Shown here piece after piece: positions 42,825-50,727 of a DNA stretch of 64,000 nucleotides. Every line of letters begins with the position of its first letter. Position 1 is the first letter of the stretch. The notes below the pieces were generated by a model. That model was given only the letters and a program-made list of their open reading frames with translations, ran no database searches and was not told where the DNA came from. The position numbers and the translations under genes were made by a program. Source of the DNA: Bacillus manliponensis (GTDB taxonomy: Bacteria; Bacillota; Bacilli; Bacillales; Bacillaceae_G); assembly GCF_000712595.1 (NCBI RefSeq), contig NZ_JOTN01000005.1, forward strand, positions 1 through 64,000, given 5' to 3'.

Positions 42825-44162
42825 ATGAATGCACAACAATGGACATCAAAACTTGGTTTCATTTTAGCTGCGGCAGGATCAGCAATTGGTCTTGGTGCAA
42901 TTTGGAAGTTCCCGTATATGGCTGGTATCGGAGGGGGTGGAGCATTTTTCCTTATTTTTATCGCTTTCACATTGTTTGTTGGTTTGCCTCTGTTATTAGC
43001 TGAATTTGTTATTGGAAGAAGTACGCAAAAGGAAGCGGTGCAAGCGTATGAAGAAATTGCCCCGCGCACAGCATGGCCATGGCTTGGACGTCTTGGGATC
43101 ATTACATGTTTTATTTTATTATCCTTCTATAGCGTTGTAGGTGGCTGGATTTTATTATATTTATGGAATGCCATTACAGGAAAGCTTTGGGCTGGTGATG
43201 GTGCATATGATGCTGTTTTTGGTGAAATTATCTCAAATCCTTATTTAGCGGTAGGTGCACAGCTCTTATTCCTTCTTATTACGATTTTTATTGTAAGTAA
43301 AGGTGTGCAAGATGGGGTAGAAAAAGTAAACAAATATTTAATGCCGGCGCTGTTTGTATTATTTTTCGTATTAATTATTCGTGCACTTACATTAGATGGT
43401 GCAGGTGAAGGGATTCGCTTTTTCTTGCAGCCTGATTTCTCAAATGTCACATCTGAAGTTATATTATATGCGATGGGGCAATCATTCTTCTCATTATCTG
43501 TTGGGGTAGCTGTTATGGTAACGTACAGTTCATATTTACCGAAAGAAGAGAGTTTGCCTCGTTCAGCATTTTCAATTGTTGGTTTAACATTGATTATTAC
43601 GCTATTCGCAGGTCTTGCAATTTTCCCAGTTGTATTTGCATTTGGAATGGAGCCAGCACAAGGACCTGGACTATTATTTATCGTATTACCAGCTGTTTTC
43701 AGTAAAATGGCATTTGGAGAATTTTTCTTTGTTGTATTCTTACTATTATTCTTCTTCGCAACTGTAACATCAGCAATTTCAATGTTAGAAATTAGCGTTG
43801 CATCTCTTGTATCAAAGAATAAAGAAAAACGCGGAAAAATTGCGGCTATCGTTGGGATTTGTATTTTCATCGTTGGAATTCCATCAGCATTATCATTTGG
43901 TGTATTAAGCGATGTGAAGTTATTTGATAAAACGATTTTCGATTTAGCAGACTTTGCGGTAAGTAACGTATTAATGCCGCTTGGTGTATTGCTCGTTGCT
44001 ATATTTGTTCCGCTGAAAATGAAAAAAGAAGCGCTAATGAACGAACTTGGTGTAACAAAAAACAAAGGATACAAATTGTTTTTAGTATGGTTATACTTAC
44101 TTCGCTACGTAGCACCGATTGTAATTGTAATTGTGTTTTTAGATGTAATTGGAATTATTTAA
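42825..44162 (+). CDS. Sodium-dependent amino-acid transporter (NSS/SNF family)
   Basis: A 445-residue membrane protein with about 11-12 helices. [36 protein letters not shown] is the classic NSS helix 1 with sodium-site residues, as in LeuT-like and B. subtilis YocR/YhdH. It would import an amino acid with Na+. The T-box in front, probably Phe-specific, suggests phenylalanine or another aromatic substrate. The ATG at 42825 is chosen for the GAGGAGAG site. A terminator follows. Confidence 0.88.
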   Translation: MNAQQWTSKLGFILAAAGSAIGLGAIWKFPYMAGIGGGGAFFLIFIAFTLFVGLPLLLAEFVIGRSTQKEAVQAYEEIAPRTAWPWLGRLGIITCFILLSFYSVVGGWILLYLWNAITGKLWAGDGAYDAVFGEIISNPYLAVGAQLLFLLITIFIVSKGVQDGVEKVNKYLMPALFVLFFVLIIRALTLDGAGEGIRFFLQPDFSNVTSEVILYAMGQSFFSLSVGVAVMVTYSSYLPKEESLPRSAFSIVGLTLIITLFAGLAIFPVVFAFGMEPAQGPGLLFIVLPAVFSKMAFGEFFFVVFLLLFFFATVTSAISMLEISVASLVSKNKEKRGKIAAIVGICIFIVGIPSALSFGVLSDVKLFDKTIFDLADFAVSNVLMPLGVLLVAIFVPLKMKKEALMNELGVTKNKGYKLFLVWLYLLRYVAPIVIVIVFLDVIGII

Positions 44163-44286
44163 AAGGAAAAACTGTAATATATTTCGTTAAGAGGTTCGGT
44201 TTTGAAGTGCAAAATTCGGAATTTCAGGGCTCTTAACATGTAAATTCGCGCGAAGAATGACAAACTATTTGGAAAGTAAATTAGCA

Positions 44287-44328
44287 CAAAAAAGCTTGGA
44301 GTCATAGCAGTCTCCAAGCTTTTTATTT
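44287..44328. terminator. Terminator of the NSS transporter gene
   Basis: AAAAAGCTTGGAG pairs with CTCCAAGCTTTTT around a 10-base loop. A weaker stem TTAAGAG/CTCTTAA lies at 44186-44235. Confidence 0.8.
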
Positions 44329-44436
44329 GTATGGATTTTTTGAAAGAAAGCACCTGATAGCTTAACAAAGTTGTTTGGAGAAAAATGGTTTAACATTGAT
44401 TGGTTTTTTCTCCGAAAATTATTAAAAATATTATGT

Positions 44437-44856
44437 CTATTTTTTTGAAATTACAGTAAACATTCCTGTCATATTGGGCGAGAAGTCTTTAAAATTATAT
44501 TTCTCATAGAACGGTTCTTTACCTTCAGATGCAAACAAACCAACAAATGCCTTGTCTGGGGCATTTTTATTTAAATATTCAACCAAAAGATTCATTATTT
44601 CATTCCCAATACCATTTTTCTGATAATCTGGATGGACTACTATATCTTGGATATAGAAATAAATAGCCCCATCGCCAACAATTCTGCCCATACCTACAAT
44701 CTGTTCATTATCCTTGACTGTGATGCAGTGAATAGAATTTCTTAGGGAAGTATTTACCGCATCAAAATTCATATAATTGGTCCATCCCACAGACTCACAC
44801 AAATATTTGTATTCCTTCAATGTGGGAATGTTATTTTCAACCTTATAGTTTTTCAA
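44437..44856 (-). CDS. GNAT-family N-acetyltransferase
   Basis: A 139-residue acetyl-CoA-dependent acetyltransferase. The core is MGRIVGDGAIYFYIQDIVVHPDYQKNGIGNEIMNLL, where the QKNGIG segment is the pyrophosphate-binding loop (motif A). FYEKYNFKDFSPNMTGM completes motif B. The substrate is unknown. The gene stands alone with GGAGGG in front of the ATG. Confidence 0.88.
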   Translation of the reverse strand: MKNYKVENNIPTLKEYKYLCESVGWTNYMNFDAVNTSLRNSIHCITVKDNEQIVGMGRIVGDGAIYFYIQDIVVHPDYQKNGIGNEIMNLLVEYLNKNAPDKAFVGLFASEGKEPFYEKYNFKDFSPNMTGMFTVISKK

Positions 44857-45121
44857 AATGTTCCCTCCAATGTCTCAAATTTTACCAAAGTATAATATGC
44901 TTTCATTTATTTTAACATTAATATTCGATAAGCCTGCTTAAAATTAATATGTGAATTAGCACATTGATAATTACTTCCCTCAACCTCTCAAAAGGGTTGC
45001 GAATTGAACTGCTAATTGGTATGCCGATTTAGTTTTTGTACTCGAAAACTGAACCTGTTAATATTTCGTAGTGCATTCTTCTTCATACATAAGAGGACAT
45101 GCAAGTAACAAAAAAATATCA

Positions 45122-45127
45122 TATAAT
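45122..45127 (+). promoter_or_regulatory. Candidate -10 for the CD3324-gene leader
   Basis: TATAAT at 45122-45127 lies about 31 bases before the leader peptide start. A good -35 is not seen at the right distance. Confidence 0.4.
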
Positions 45128-45157
45128 ACAGGTAAATAGACAAAGGGGGTGTTGACT

Positions 45158-45229
45158 GTGGCAATAACGATGCAATTGCCGAATAATGCAGCGTCTCATG
45201 CAAAGCCAAATTGGCGATCCTTTGCGTGA
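45158..45229 (+). CDS. Leader peptide of 23 residues before the CD3324-family gene
   Basis: GTG starts MAITMQLPNNAASHAKPNWRSFA, with an AAAGGGGG site 8 bases upstream. Its last codons overlap the left arm of the long stem described next. It therefore looks like a regulatory leader rather than a functional protein. No arrest motif is recognised. Confidence 0.5.
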   Translation: MAITMQLPNNAASHAKPNWRSFA

Positions 45230-45306
45230 GGTAGAACAGAGATTTGAATCGCCGCCATTCATAAGTGAAATTTGGCTTTGCACCTTATTAGAGTTTAAAA
45301 ATAAGG
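45199..45306 (+). ncRNA. Structured 5' region able to sequester the CD3324-gene ribosome binding site
   Basis: TGCAAAGCCAAATT (45199-45212) is perfectly complementary to AATTTGGCTTTGCA (45269-45282), extended inside by GGCGAT (45213) with ATCGCC (45248). Directly next to it, CCTTATT (45283-45289) pairs with AATAAGG (45300-45306), which covers the AAGGAG ribosome binding site. The layout is that of a riboswitch or a leader-peptide-controlled translational switch. I do not recognise a known class. Confidence 0.6.
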
Positions 45307-45316
45307 AGCGAGCATC

Positions 45317-45583
45317 ATGAAATATGTAAATGTAAACACAATTTTACCTGAATCGTTAATTACTGAAATTCAAAAGTATGTGCAAGGTGAAATGATATAT
45401 ATTCCGAAGAAAGAAAAAGAGCATGGGCAGTGGGGAAGCCGTTCTGGAGCGAGAAAGTTGCTCGACGAACGAAATGAAGCAATTAAGCAAGCATTTCAAA
45501 ACGGTGCACTTATTCCAGAGTTAGCAGATGAGTATTTTCTTTCAGTTGATACAATTAAAAAAATCGTGTATACGAAAAAGTAA
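45317..45583 (+). CDS. CD3324-family small DNA-binding-like protein
   Basis: An 88-residue protein: KYVNVNTILPESLITEIQKYVQGEMIYIPKK at the start, GSRSGARKLLDERNEAI in the middle and a C-terminal helix-turn-helix-like LADEYFLSVDTIKKIVYTKK. This is the CD3324-type family as I recall it, with unknown function. A strong AAGGAG site lies 9 bases upstream, in the hairpin described above. The hairpin ACACCGAT/ATCGGTGT at 45590-45627 lies between it and the FusB-like gene. Confidence 0.8.
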   Translation: MKYVNVNTILPESLITEIQKYVQGEMIYIPKKEKEHGQWGSRSGARKLLDERNEAIKQAFQNGALIPELADEYFLSVDTIKKIVYTKK

Positions 45584-45724
45584 GTGATGAACACCGATTT
45601 ATTCTGCCTGAATAGATCGGTGTTTGTATGTAAAGTTCATTTCTAAATGGTTCTTTCCATTTTCTCTATACGAATTGATGGATACAATAAAAAGAGAATA
45701 ATTCATTTGTGTGGAGTGATAAAG

Positions 45725-46363
45725 ATGGAAGCTTTTTTAAGAAGTGATCAGTACAATTTTATAAAATCACAAGCGTATATTTTAGCGAACGGACATGCAT
45801 CAGCGAATGATAGTGGAGTAATTGCCGCAATTAAATCACTGGCGCTGGAAAAGGTAGAAGCAATATTAGGAACGATGACGGATGAGCAAAGAGAACTCAT
45901 TGAGTTATTAATTACAGTTAAAAATAGAGAAGAAGCGGAGTTGTTTTTATTGAAACTAGCTCCATATGTCATTCCGTTTCAAGACATTTCTCAGCAAACA
46001 TTAAAAAAATTATTTCCGAAAGCGAAGAAATTACGTTTACCAAACATGGAAGAGGTGAACATGCAAGAAACATCTTATTTAAGTTGGATTGATAAAGGGA
46101 CAAACCGAAAATATATCATTGTATGTCATAATAATAAACTTATCGGTTTACACGGAACATTTCAGCCGATTCATAAAAAGGGTATTTGTGCATTATGTAA
46201 TAAACATGCAGAAGTAGGGATGTTTCTTTATGAGAAAAAAGGTGAAGTGTTAGGAACTTTCGTAAAAAGAGGAAATTACATTTGTCAAAATAGCACCCTA
46301 TGTAATCAATATATAACAGTGCTTGATAAATTGCATGATTTTATTGAGCGACTTAGAAAGTGA
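45725..46363 (+). CDS. FusB-family elongation factor G-binding protein
   Basis: A 212-residue protein of the FusB/FusC type, which binds EF-G and frees it from fusidic-acid-stalled ribosomes. The N-terminal half is helical (FLRSDQYNFIKSQAYILANG), and the C-terminal treble-clef zinc finger is visible as CALCNKH plus YICQNSTLCNQYI. Length is almost exactly that of FusB (213 residues). The ATG at 45725 is chosen for GTGGAGTG upstream, while longer frames lack a site. Chromosomal Bacillus homologs may have a housekeeping ribosome-rescue role. Confidence 0.8.
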   Translation: MEAFLRSDQYNFIKSQAYILANGHASANDSGVIAAIKSLALEKVEAILGTMTDEQRELIELLITVKNREEAELFLLKLAPYVIPFQDISQQTLKKLFPKAKKLRLPNMEEVNMQETSYLSWIDKGTNRKYIIVCHNNKLIGLHGTFQPIHKKGICALCNKHAEVGMFLYEKKGEVLGTFVKRGNYICQNSTLCNQYITVLDKLHDFIERLRK

Positions 46364-46390
46364 AAGATGTTGAAGAGGAGAATATAAGCA

Positions 46391-46419
46391 AAAACGCTCA
46401 AATTTTTGAGCGTTTTTTT
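46391..46419 (+). terminator. Terminator of the FusB-like gene
   Basis: AAAACGCTCAAA pairs with TTTGAGCGTTTTTTT around TT. Confidence 0.88.
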
Positions 46420-46456
46420 GCCGTAATATACAATTTTCATGGAGCTCAATTATACA

Positions 46457-46769
46457 TTACGGAGCAAAGTCAATTTGACCAGTAAGTAGCAAGAAAATGA
46501 CGAGGATCCAAAATATGAAGAAAGAAGAAGAAAGGATTAAAGATATGATAGGGATTGTATTTTTTTTCTGTTTTCTTCGCTATTCCAGTGATAGAAAGTA
46601 CGATGCCTATGCCTGTAAGAGAAAGTGTTATAAAATCTCCAATTGGATTACCGACATATGCAATTCTTGTTGGTGTTACAAAAACCATGAAAAAACAAAT
46701 GATTCCAATGATTAAAGAAGTATAGCTAATGATACCCGTTTTCTTTGTAATAACTGTTTTGGTTTCCAA
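46457..46769 (-). pseudogene. Small membrane protein with a homopolymer frameshift
   Basis: From a TTG start with GAGAGGTGG upstream it reads METKTVITKKTGIISYTSL.., giving three hydrophobic helices up to KKTEKK. The frame then passes into YNPYHIFNPFFFF. Removing one A from the run of eight at about 46556 instead gives KNTIPIISLILSSSFFIFWILVIFLLLTGQIDFAP, a perfect last helix and a stop at 46457. The C-terminus is therefore frameshifted in this copy. Function unknown. Confidence 0.6.
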
Positions 46770-46857
46770 ATAAACACCACCTCTCTGGATAATTTTAACA
46801 TAAACAACTGATTAATTAGTTAAATTTTACTTTTTATAACTATGAAAATTCTAGTGC

Positions 46858-46943
46858 CTTGTAATACAAGTTATTATATGTTAGTTTATGGATAGAAAAC
46901 TTACAATACAAGTTACTAAAAACATTTACCTTGTATTACAAGG
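46858..46943. promoter_or_regulatory. Three PadR operator palindromes
   Basis: CTTGTAATACAAG (46858), CTTACAATACAAG (46900) and CCTTGTATTACAAGG (46929) share a CTTGTA/TACAAG dyad, the type bound by PadR regulators. They are 42 and 29 bases apart, just before the padR gene. Confidence 0.75.
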
Positions 46944-46964
46944 TATTAAATTGTATGGAAGTAG

Positions 46965-47303
46965 GTGAGTTACCTGGCAGACTCTACACAAATGTTAAAA
47001 GGGATACTAGATGGTTGTATTTTAGCCATTATTCAAGAGGGCGAGATATATGGTTACGAGTTAGCAGAGAAATTACAAGGATATGGCTTTCATTCATTTA
47101 GTGAAGGGACGATTTATCCATTGTTACTGCGTATGCAAAAAGAAGGATTGATTACGAGTGAACTAAGGAAATCAACGGCTGGTCCGAAGCGCAAGTATTA
47201 TTCGCTCACTAATAAAGGGAGAGAAGAGGTAGCTAATTTTATCGAACGTTGGAATGATTTAAAAGAATCGGTTGAAAATGTGGTTCATAAAAGGGGGAAG
47301 TAA
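46965..47303 (+). CDS. PadR-family transcriptional repressor
   Basis: A 112-residue winged-helix regulator: MLKGILDGCILAIIQEGEIYGYELAEKL.. followed by the wing motif FSEGTIYPLLLRMQKEGLI and KRKYYSLTNKGREEV. These are standard PadR features. The start is GTG with a weak, close GGAAG site. Upstream palindromes suggest autoregulation. It overlaps functionally with the following membrane protein gene, 1 base away, the usual PadR-HAAS arrangement. Confidence 0.88.
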   Translation: MSYLADSTQMLKGILDGCILAIIQEGEIYGYELAEKLQGYGFHSFSEGTIYPLLLRMQKEGLITSELRKSTAGPKRKYYSLTNKGREEVANFIERWNDLKESVENVVHKRGK

Positions 47304-47304
47304 T

Positions 47305-48060
47305 GTGTTGTCAGTCGAGTCTGAGAAGTTTTTACTAGAACTAAGAATGTATTTAACAAAATACGGAAAGAAAGACGAAGACATAAATGAAGTGGTAGAA
47401 GAGCTAGAAGGTCATTTAATGGAAGCCGAAAAAAGAGGGAAGAGTGTAGAGAGCATTATCGGACAAAGCCCGAAGCAATATATGAAAAGTATTGGAGAAG
47501 AATTGCCGATGGATAAGAGGGGGTTACTTGTGTTAATTCCTTCATCTATTCTTCTTTTGCTAGCTTATGTTTGTTATATTCCTGCACTTACAGAAAACTT
47601 TAAAATCTCAAAAAATATTTTATTGTTTGGTTCTCCATTTATTATTTTAGTATTAGTAATGTATGCACTTACAGTGTTTAAAGGGGTTCCAAAAGTATAT
47701 CCTTCACCAAAACACACGTTTCTTCTGTTAGGTGGGGCGAGCATTATTAGTATTATAGGATGGTTAGGACTTTTTTATTGGTTAGATAGTCAAGTGGACA
47801 CAGATTATTTCGTAGCTACAGCGCAGCAAAATTATATTATTGTAGCTTTATGTATACTCATCTTTATTGCATCAGCACTCTATATGAAATCTTGGTTACT
47901 AATTTTAGTGCCCTTTTTTATGAGCATAGGACCAATTGCAGAAAAAGTCATTCCAAAAGAAATAAATAAAGATCCTTTTTATATTTGGTTAACTGTTATT
48001 TTATGTACTGTAATTGGGGTTGTTTTGGCGGTGTATTTTTTTAGAAAAAGTAAAAGTTAA
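47305..48060 (+). CDS. HAAS-domain membrane protein
   Basis: A 251-residue protein. The N-terminal 60 residues are the HAAS (DUF1700-like) helical domain: SEKFLLELRMYLTKYGKKDEDINEVVEELEGHLMEAEKRGKS. Six hydrophobic helices follow (from about residue 72 to the C-terminus). GTG at 47305 is used because GGGGGA lies 6 bases before. Encoded directly behind padR and probably controlled by it. The family's role is poorly known, often linked to stress or envelope regulation. Confidence 0.8.
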   Translation: MLSVESEKFLLELRMYLTKYGKKDEDINEVVEELEGHLMEAEKRGKSVESIIGQSPKQYMKSIGEELPMDKRGLLVLIPSSILLLLAYVCYIPALTENFKISKNILLFGSPFIILVLVMYALTVFKGVPKVYPSPKHTFLLLGGASIISIIGWLGLFYWLDSQVDTDYFVATAQQNYIIVALCILIFIASALYMKSWLLILVPFFMSIGPIAEKVIPKEINKDPFYIWLTVILCTVIGVVLAVYFFRKSKS

Positions 48061-48209
48061 CGATAGATTATGATGAATAAAGAGATGGCCATTTCGAATA
48101 TCATAGTTGGATATAATTATATATATCCAGCCTACCCGTTTATCATCAAAGTAGCTGCCACGTATATAAGAATGGAAAACGTACTCGTTTCATCCATTTG
48201 TTGTAACTC

Positions 48210-48293
48210 GGCGCGCGGTAGGAAAAGGCACTGACCATTACTGCACATGGAGGAAACCACTCTTCTACCGAAAAGGAAGGGGGGAGTTTTTTT
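48210..48293 (+). ncRNA. Candidate small structured RNA with its own terminator
   Basis: A gene-free segment with unusual composition. CGGTAG (48216) pairs with CTACCG (48265), enclosing GACCAT/ATGG complementary pieces (GACCATTACTGCACATGG). It continues to a hairpin ending in GGGGGGAGTTTTTTT. The 48061-48300 gap also holds the stem TGGATATA/TATATCCA at 48109. No start codon with a good site is seen. I cannot name an RNA family. Confidence 0.4.
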
Positions 48294-48346
48294 AACTTGT
48301 ATTTATACAATCACCTTTTATAGATTTATATTTTACACATTCGAAG

Positions 48347-48380
48347 TAATCCGCTGTCTGATTAGCCAGACAGCGGATTA
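48347..48380. terminator. Terminator at the msrA 3' end
   Basis: TAATCCGCTGTCTG pairs perfectly with CAGACAGCGGATTA (loop ATTAGC). It abuts the msrA stop codon and has T-rich flanks on both sides. Confidence 0.85.
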
Positions 48381-48917
48381 TTATTTCTTTTCCCAATTCT
48401 CCTGTATAAACGCATCACGCCCGGATTCTTTTCGTTCCTGTTTATATTTTTCCGGATTCTTTTTATAAAAGTGTTGATGATATTCTTCTGCTTCATAAAA
48501 AGGAGCAGCTGGACGAATTTCTGTAACAATTGGCTTTTTGAACAGTCCACTTTTTTCTAAAGCTAGTTTTGATTGTTCAGCTCGTTCTTTTTGGAATTCG
48601 TTATGATAAAAGATTGCTGTACGATACGATGGACCACGGTCGAAAAATTGTCCTTCATCGTCTGTCGGATCAATTTGTGGCCAATATAAATCTAGTAACT
48701 TTTGATATGGGAAAATCGAAGGGGCAAATGTAATTTGTACAACTTCTAAATGTCCGGATGTTGCTGATTTTACGTCTTCATATGTTGGGTTTTCGATATG
48801 GCCACCACTATAACCAGACACTACTTTATGAATACCAGGGAGTTCATCGAATGGCTTGACCATGCACCAGAAACATCCCCCTGCAAATGTTGCAAGTTCG
48901 TATGTTGTTTCTTTCAT
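48381..48917 (-). CDS. msrA: Peptide-methionine (S)-S-oxide reductase MsrA
   Basis: A 178-residue enzyme that repairs methionine-S-sulfoxide. The catalytic GCFWC is at residues 14-18 with Cys15, and [17 protein letters not shown] and [26 protein letters not shown] are the substrate-binding motifs. It differs from the fused MsrAB type and has no resolving Cys at the C-terminus; Cys18 in GCFWC is the only other Cys. AGGAGG precedes the ATG. Confidence 0.93.
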   Translation of the reverse strand: MKETTYELATFAGGCFWCMVKPFDELPGIHKVVSGYSGGHIENPTYEDVKSATSGHLEVVQITFAPSIFPYQKLLDLYWPQIDPTDDEGQFFDRGPSYRTAIFYHNEFQKERAEQSKLALEKSGLFKKPIVTEIRPAAPFYEAEEYHQHFYKKNPEKYKQERKESGRDAFIQENWEKK

Positions 48918-49026
48918 GTTGTATTCCTCCTAAATATATATTGCATATAGTATCGTATAGATTGTTTGTTCATGCAAATGAAAAGTATTACTTTTCTTAT
49001 TATTTAAAAATTGCTGTTGTTTTCAG

Positions 49027-49056
49027 TTGACATTTTGTAGAAGATGGGACTATAAT
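49027..49056 (+). promoter_or_regulatory. ilvA leader promoter
   Basis: TTGACA (-35) and TATAAT (-10), both perfect consensus, separated by 18 bases. Transcription would start just before the T-box leader. Confidence 0.75.
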
Positions 49057-49084
49057 ACGTTTAATAATTAGAAAATTAAGAAAA

Positions 49085-49363
49085 ATACAAAGAAGAGGAA
49101 AGTAGATGATGAGAAGCGTTTCAGAGAGCCGCCTTATAGCTGGAAGGGTGGTAACGATTGCATCATTAAAAATCACCTCGGAGTACTATTTGCGAAAGGG
49201 AAACTGAGTAGAAAATGGCGGGATCGTCTCCGTTAATAGGACGGGAGTCTATTAGGACTTACAGAGCTTATATTTCGCGAGAAGTATAAGGAAGCTGAGT
49301 GGTACCGCGAAACTCTCGCCTCAGCAATCGACAATGAGCGATTGCTGAGGCGAGAGTTTTTTA
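49085..49363 (+). promoter_or_regulatory. Isoleucine-type T-box leader of ilvA
   Basis: The T-box AGCTGAGTGGTACCGCG is at about 49293. A specifier-loop candidate ATC followed by A (in AAAAATCACCTCGGAGTA, about 49172) points to tRNA-Ile. The terminator is a long perfect stem, CTCTCGCCTCAGCAATCG with its complement (49314-49357), then TTTTTT. Uncharged tRNA-Ile would switch on ilvA, matching its role in isoleucine synthesis. Confidence 0.88.
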
Positions 49364-49429
49364 TTTTGATGATGTTCTGAAAAAAGTACTGTAGGAATAA
49401 GTAGTATAAAAAATGGTGAGGGATGATAA

Positions 49430-50695
49430 ATGATGATGCAAAAGGTGAAAGAAAAAGTGAAGTTAGAAGATATTCTTGTTGCGTATAACCGTTTGAAAGA
49501 TGTTGTAAATAATACGCCATTGCAGCGAGATCCAGTTTTGTCAGAGCAATATGAATGTAACGTATATGTGAAACGAGAAGACCTGCAAGTCATTCGTTCT
49601 TTTAAAATTAGAGGGGCTTATAACTTCATGAAAAACTTATCGAAAGAGCAACTACAAAATGGAATTGTATGTGCAAGTGCTGGTAATCATGCACAAGGTG
49701 TTGCTTATACGGCTCGGTTATTACAAGTAGAAGCAAAAATTTTTATGCCAACGACAACACCAAACCAAAAAGTATCACAAGTACAATTCTTTGGTGGCGA
49801 TTTTGTAGAAATTAAATTAGTAGGGGATACGTTTGATAGTGCGTTTCAAGAAGCAAAGCGATATTGTGAAGAACATACAATGACATTTGTTCACCCGTTT
49901 GACGATCCGTATGTGATTGCTGGTCAAGGAACAGTAGCAGTTGAAATGATGCACGATATTGATAAAGATATTGATTATGTATTTACAGCAATTGGTGGTG
50001 GCGGATTGGCATCGGGAGTTGGTACATATGTGAAAGGCGTTAGTCCTTTGACAAAAGTGATTGGAGTAGAGCCGGCAGGTGCAGCATCAATGAAAGAAGC
50101 TTTTTTACGAGATGAAAATGTAGCGTTAAAACATATTGATAGTTTTGTTGATGGGGCTGCGGTGAAACAAGTTGGGAAATTAACATTTGAAACGTGTAAA
50201 GAAGTGCTAGATGACATTGTGCTCGTACAAGAAGGAAAGATTTGTACGACCATTTTAGAGTTATATAAGAAAAATGCGATTGTAGCAGAGCCAGCAGGCG
50301 CGTTATCGATTGCGGCACTTGATGTGTATAAAGAAGAGATTAAAGGGAAGACAGTTGTTTGTGTATTAAGTGGTGGAAATAATGATATTGATCGCATGCA
50401 GGAGATGAAAGAAAAATCTCTTATGTATGAAGGATTGAAGCATTACTTTATCATTCAATTTCCGCAGCGTTCAGGGGCACTAAGAGAATTTTTAGATAAA
50501 GGGCTAGGCCCAGATGATGATATTACACGTTTTGAGTACATTAAAAAGCACAATAAAGAAAATGGTCCTGCTCTTGTTGGGGTTGAACTGAAACGAAAAG
50601 AAGATTATGAGCCGTTAATTACGAGATTTAAACAAAATAATATTCAGTTTACAGAGTTAAATAAAAATCCGATGTTATTCGATTTACTCGTATAG
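49430..50695 (+). CDS. ilvA: Threonine dehydratase, biosynthetic
   Basis: A 421-residue PLP enzyme that converts threonine to 2-oxobutanoate, the first step to isoleucine. The PLP lysine is Lys59 in RSFKIRGAYNFM. SAGNHAQGVAYTA and the glycine-rich phosphate loop GGGGLASG are clear, and the C-terminal ThrD/ACT-like regulatory domain (HYFIIQFPQRSGALREFLDKGLGPDDDITRFEYIKKHN) is single, as in B. subtilis. The preceding Ile T-box fits the function. Several ATGs overlap at the start. GGTGAGGG precedes the first. Confidence 0.95.
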   Translation: MMMQKVKEKVKLEDILVAYNRLKDVVNNTPLQRDPVLSEQYECNVYVKREDLQVIRSFKIRGAYNFMKNLSKEQLQNGIVCASAGNHAQGVAYTARLLQVEAKIFMPTTTPNQKVSQVQFFGGDFVEIKLVGDTFDSAFQEAKRYCEEHTMTFVHPFDDPYVIAGQGTVAVEMMHDIDKDIDYVFTAIGGGGLASGVGTYVKGVSPLTKVIGVEPAGAASMKEAFLRDENVALKHIDSFVDGAAVKQVGKLTFETCKEVLDDIVLVQEGKICTTILELYKKNAIVAEPAGALSIAALDVYKEEIKGKTVVCVLSGGNNDIDRMQEMKEKSLMYEGLKHYFIIQFPQRSGALREFLDKGLGPDDDITRFEYIKKHNKENGPALVGVELKRKEDYEPLITRFKQNNIQFTELNKNPMLFDLLV

Positions 50696-50698
50696 AAA

Positions 50699-50727
50699 AA
50701 AGAAAGGGGATTAGCCCCCCTTTCTTT
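50699..50727. terminator. Terminator between ilvA and the CapA-like gene
   Basis: AAAGAAAGGGG pairs with CCCCTTTCTTT around ATTAGCC, with AT-rich tails. Confidence 0.8.

Noticed and set aside
43241-44074. A 277-codon open frame antisense to the NSS transporter
   Set aside because: It is the shadow of a membrane-protein gene, rich in Asn/Thr/Ser with no ribosome binding site.
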